From Amphritea japonica ATCC BAA-1530 (lineage in GTDB: Bacteria; Pseudomonadota; Gammaproteobacteria; Pseudomonadales; Balneatricaceae): a stretch of DNA of 64,000 bases. Under the pieces are notes generated by a model that saw only the letters and a program-made list of their open reading frames with translations, had not been told where the DNA came from and made no database searches. How positions within the stretch are numbered: position 1 is the stretch's first letter; the number at the start of each line of letters is the position of its first letter. A program made the position numbers and the translations under genes. The DNA lies in assembly GCF_016592435.1 (NCBI RefSeq), contig NZ_AP014545.1, positions 3,666,693 to 3,730,692 on the forward strand. Direction: 5' to 3'. This document shows positions 62,691 through 64,000 of this stretch, one piece after another.

Positions 62691-63917
62691 CTAGCGTTCC
62701 GTTAGCTGAATTCTGGCGTTATACCAGTTCATAAAGAAAGACGTAAGCAGGCTCAGTGTCAGATAGACCGCCATCGTCATCGCAATAACTTCTATCGCCT
62801 GACCGGTCTGGTTCAGCGTGGTTCCAGCGAAGACGTTAACCAGATCCGGATAACCAATCGCAGTCGCTAACGAAGAGTTCTTCGTCAGGTTAAGGTATTG
62901 ACTGGTTAAAGGAGGGATCACAACCCGCATCGCCTGCGGAATAACAATCAACCGCAATGTTTTCCCTTTTGAAAGACCCAATGCCGACGCGGCCTCGGTC
63001 TGACCATGGGACACGGCGAGAATGCCCGCCCGCACAGTCTCGGCAATAAAGGCTGCAGTATAGATACTCAGTGCCAGCCAAAGAGCGATCAACTCCGGAA
63101 TAACCGTGATGCCGCCCCTAAAGTTAAAGCCTTTCAACTCTGGGTGTTCCAATCCCATCGGCATACCACTCAACAGGAAAAGAATCAGCGGCACGCCGAC
63201 AATCAAACCAATGCTGGTTAGAAATACCGGAAACTGCTGTCCGGTGCGCTCCTGGCGCTTAGCTGACCAACGGGAAATGAGCCAGCTTCCGACCAGGGCC
63301 GCAACAAAACCAAATGCCACCAGACCAAATCCATCTTCGGCCACAGGTGCAGGGAAGATAAAGCCCCGGTTGTTAATAAAAGAACCAAAAAACTCAATAC
63401 TCTGCCGTGGGTGTGGCAGCGTTCGCAGTACAGCGAAGTACCAGAAAAAAATCTGTAGTAGCAAAGGAATATTGCGGAAAATTTCAATATAAAAGGTTGC
63501 AAACTTTGAGATTAACCAGTTATCCGACAATCGCGCCACGCCCAGAATAAAGCCCAGAATGGTCGCGGCAAAAACCCCCATTGCTGCAATCAAAATCGTA
63601 TTTAACAGACCGACTAAAAAAGTCATCCCGTAACTGGATGCTTCCGTATAGTCGATAAGGCTCATAGCGATACCGAAGCCTGCTTCACTGGTCAGGAAGT
63701 CAAAACCGGTGGTTATACCCCGTTGTTCGAGGTTTGTCAGGGTATTATCAATGATGGTATAAAACACGAATCCCAGCGCTGACAAAAGCAGCACCTGGAA
63801 CAGTAACGACCGCTTCTTGGGGTCGTTCCAGAATTTTGGCTTGTCCATTGGTGGCGCTTTTGGTTGTGCTGAACCACCATCAGGCTTGTGACTTGAATTC
63901 GAAATGTCTGAGGACAT
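62691..63917 (-). CDS. aapQ: Amino-acid ABC transporter permease (AapQ-like)
   Basis: A 408-residue inner-membrane protein with ~8 helices and an EAA loop ETVRAGILAVSHGQTEAASALGLSKGKTL (core VSHGQTEAASALGLS). GLLNTILIAAMGVFAATILG is the start of the core fold. The N-terminal tail is Pro/Lys-rich and cytoplasmic (GGSAQPKAPPMDKPKFWND). First of the three genes visible here. The binding-protein gene (aapJ) is expected just beyond the window: the last bases, read on the minus strand, begin AAAGGCCGGCCGTTTTTG, which looks like the end of a terminator or attenuator hairpin following it. Confidence 0.93.
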   Translation of the reverse strand: MSSDISNSSHKPDGGSAQPKAPPMDKPKFWNDPKKRSLLFQVLLLSALGFVFYTIIDNTLTNLEQRGITTGFDFLTSEAGFGIAMSLIDYTEASSYGMTFLVGLLNTILIAAMGVFAATILGFILGVARLSDNWLISKFATFYIEIFRNIPLLLQIFFWYFAVLRTLPHPRQSIEFFGSFINNRGFIFPAPVAEDGFGLVAFGFVAALVGSWLISRWSAKRQERTGQQFPVFLTSIGLIVGVPLILFLLSGMPMGLEHPELKGFNFRGGITVIPELIALWLALSIYTAAFIAETVRAGILAVSHGQTEAASALGLSKGKTLRLIVIPQAMRVVIPPLTSQYLNLTKNSSLATAIGYPDLVNVFAGTTLNQTGQAIEVIAMTMAVYLTLSLLTSFFMNWYNARIQLTER

Positions 63918-64000
63918 TGTTAACTCCAGAAATCAGTACACAGATCCTTCTGCCGCTGCATGAAAGAAAAGAGCTGCAGAAACAAAAACGGCCGGCCTTT

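Noticed and set aside
1-64000. tRNA, rRNA, intact insertion sequences and prophage genes
   Set aside because: None were recognised by eye; a tRNA scan would be needed to exclude them formally.

Overview
The window is a chromosomal segment of about 50% GC from a marine gammaproteobacterium. Gene order and protein types (zapA-6S RNA-fau; hemC-D-X-Y; ubiD-rho-trxA-ppx; hslO-hslR-yrfG-nudE-cysQ; rpiA/ilvA; dctPQM with dctBD; rsd; aapQMP) fit the Oceanospirillales/Pseudomonadales side of the class, for example an Amphritea-, Neptunomonas- or Marinobacterium-like bacterium. This placement is inferred from gene content, not from an alignment. No rRNA, tRNA, CRISPR array, prophage or intact insertion sequence was seen.

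Layout. 1-10.3 kb is core housekeeping: pepP (cut by the window edge), a UPF0149 protein, a TIGR02449 coiled-coil protein, zapA, 6S RNA, fau, an AEC transporter, gcvR, argH and the hemCDXY operon. 10.2-11.7 kb is a small variable island: one AT-rich gene with HNH-like metal-binding motifs, surrounded by dyad repeats, including a family of CTAG-containing modular hairpins that recurs at 17.9-18.06 kb. 11.7-35.7 kb returns to core genes: an iron-sulfur flavin reductase, ubiD, rho, trxA, ppx, pckA, hslO, hslR, yrfG, nudE, cysQ, sodB, a CHASE-like histidine kinase, tesA, ybbA-ybbP, a DUF748 protein, rpiA and ilvA.

36.3-43.3 kb is the most striking accessory block. It is a six-gene operon in the order fapA-B-C-D-E-F, encoding a functional-amyloid (Fap) secretion system: two amyloid subunits with GVNIxAGxxNxQxN repeats, a C39 peptidase, two small accessory proteins and a coiled-coil/beta-barrel outer-membrane exporter. 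Its own sigma-54 activator lies upstream, and a sigma-54 -24/-12 promoter sits directly in front of fapA.

After a 0.9 kb stretch holding only two tiny reading frames, 44.2-53.1 kb forms a dicarboxylate-uptake module. It contains the TRAP transporter dctPQM with a very good sigma-54 promoter and tandem upstream dyads, the DctB/DctD two-component system, and between them a chemoreceptor with a periplasmic CxxCH haem-binding motif. The remainder carries pyk, gshA, a FliL-like protein, rsd, a WD40-repeat lipoprotein, a PAS-GGDEF diguanylate cyclase, a small EF-hand protein and the aapPMQ part of an amino-acid ABC transporter.

Functional links. Two sigma-54 circuits (fap and dct) lie side by side, each with activator and target promoter in the window. 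A diguanylate cyclase and the amyloid operon suggest a surface-attachment lifestyle, while the dct system and the haem chemoreceptor suggest sensing and uptake of organic acids. All functions are read from motifs and gene order by eye; no database search was run.
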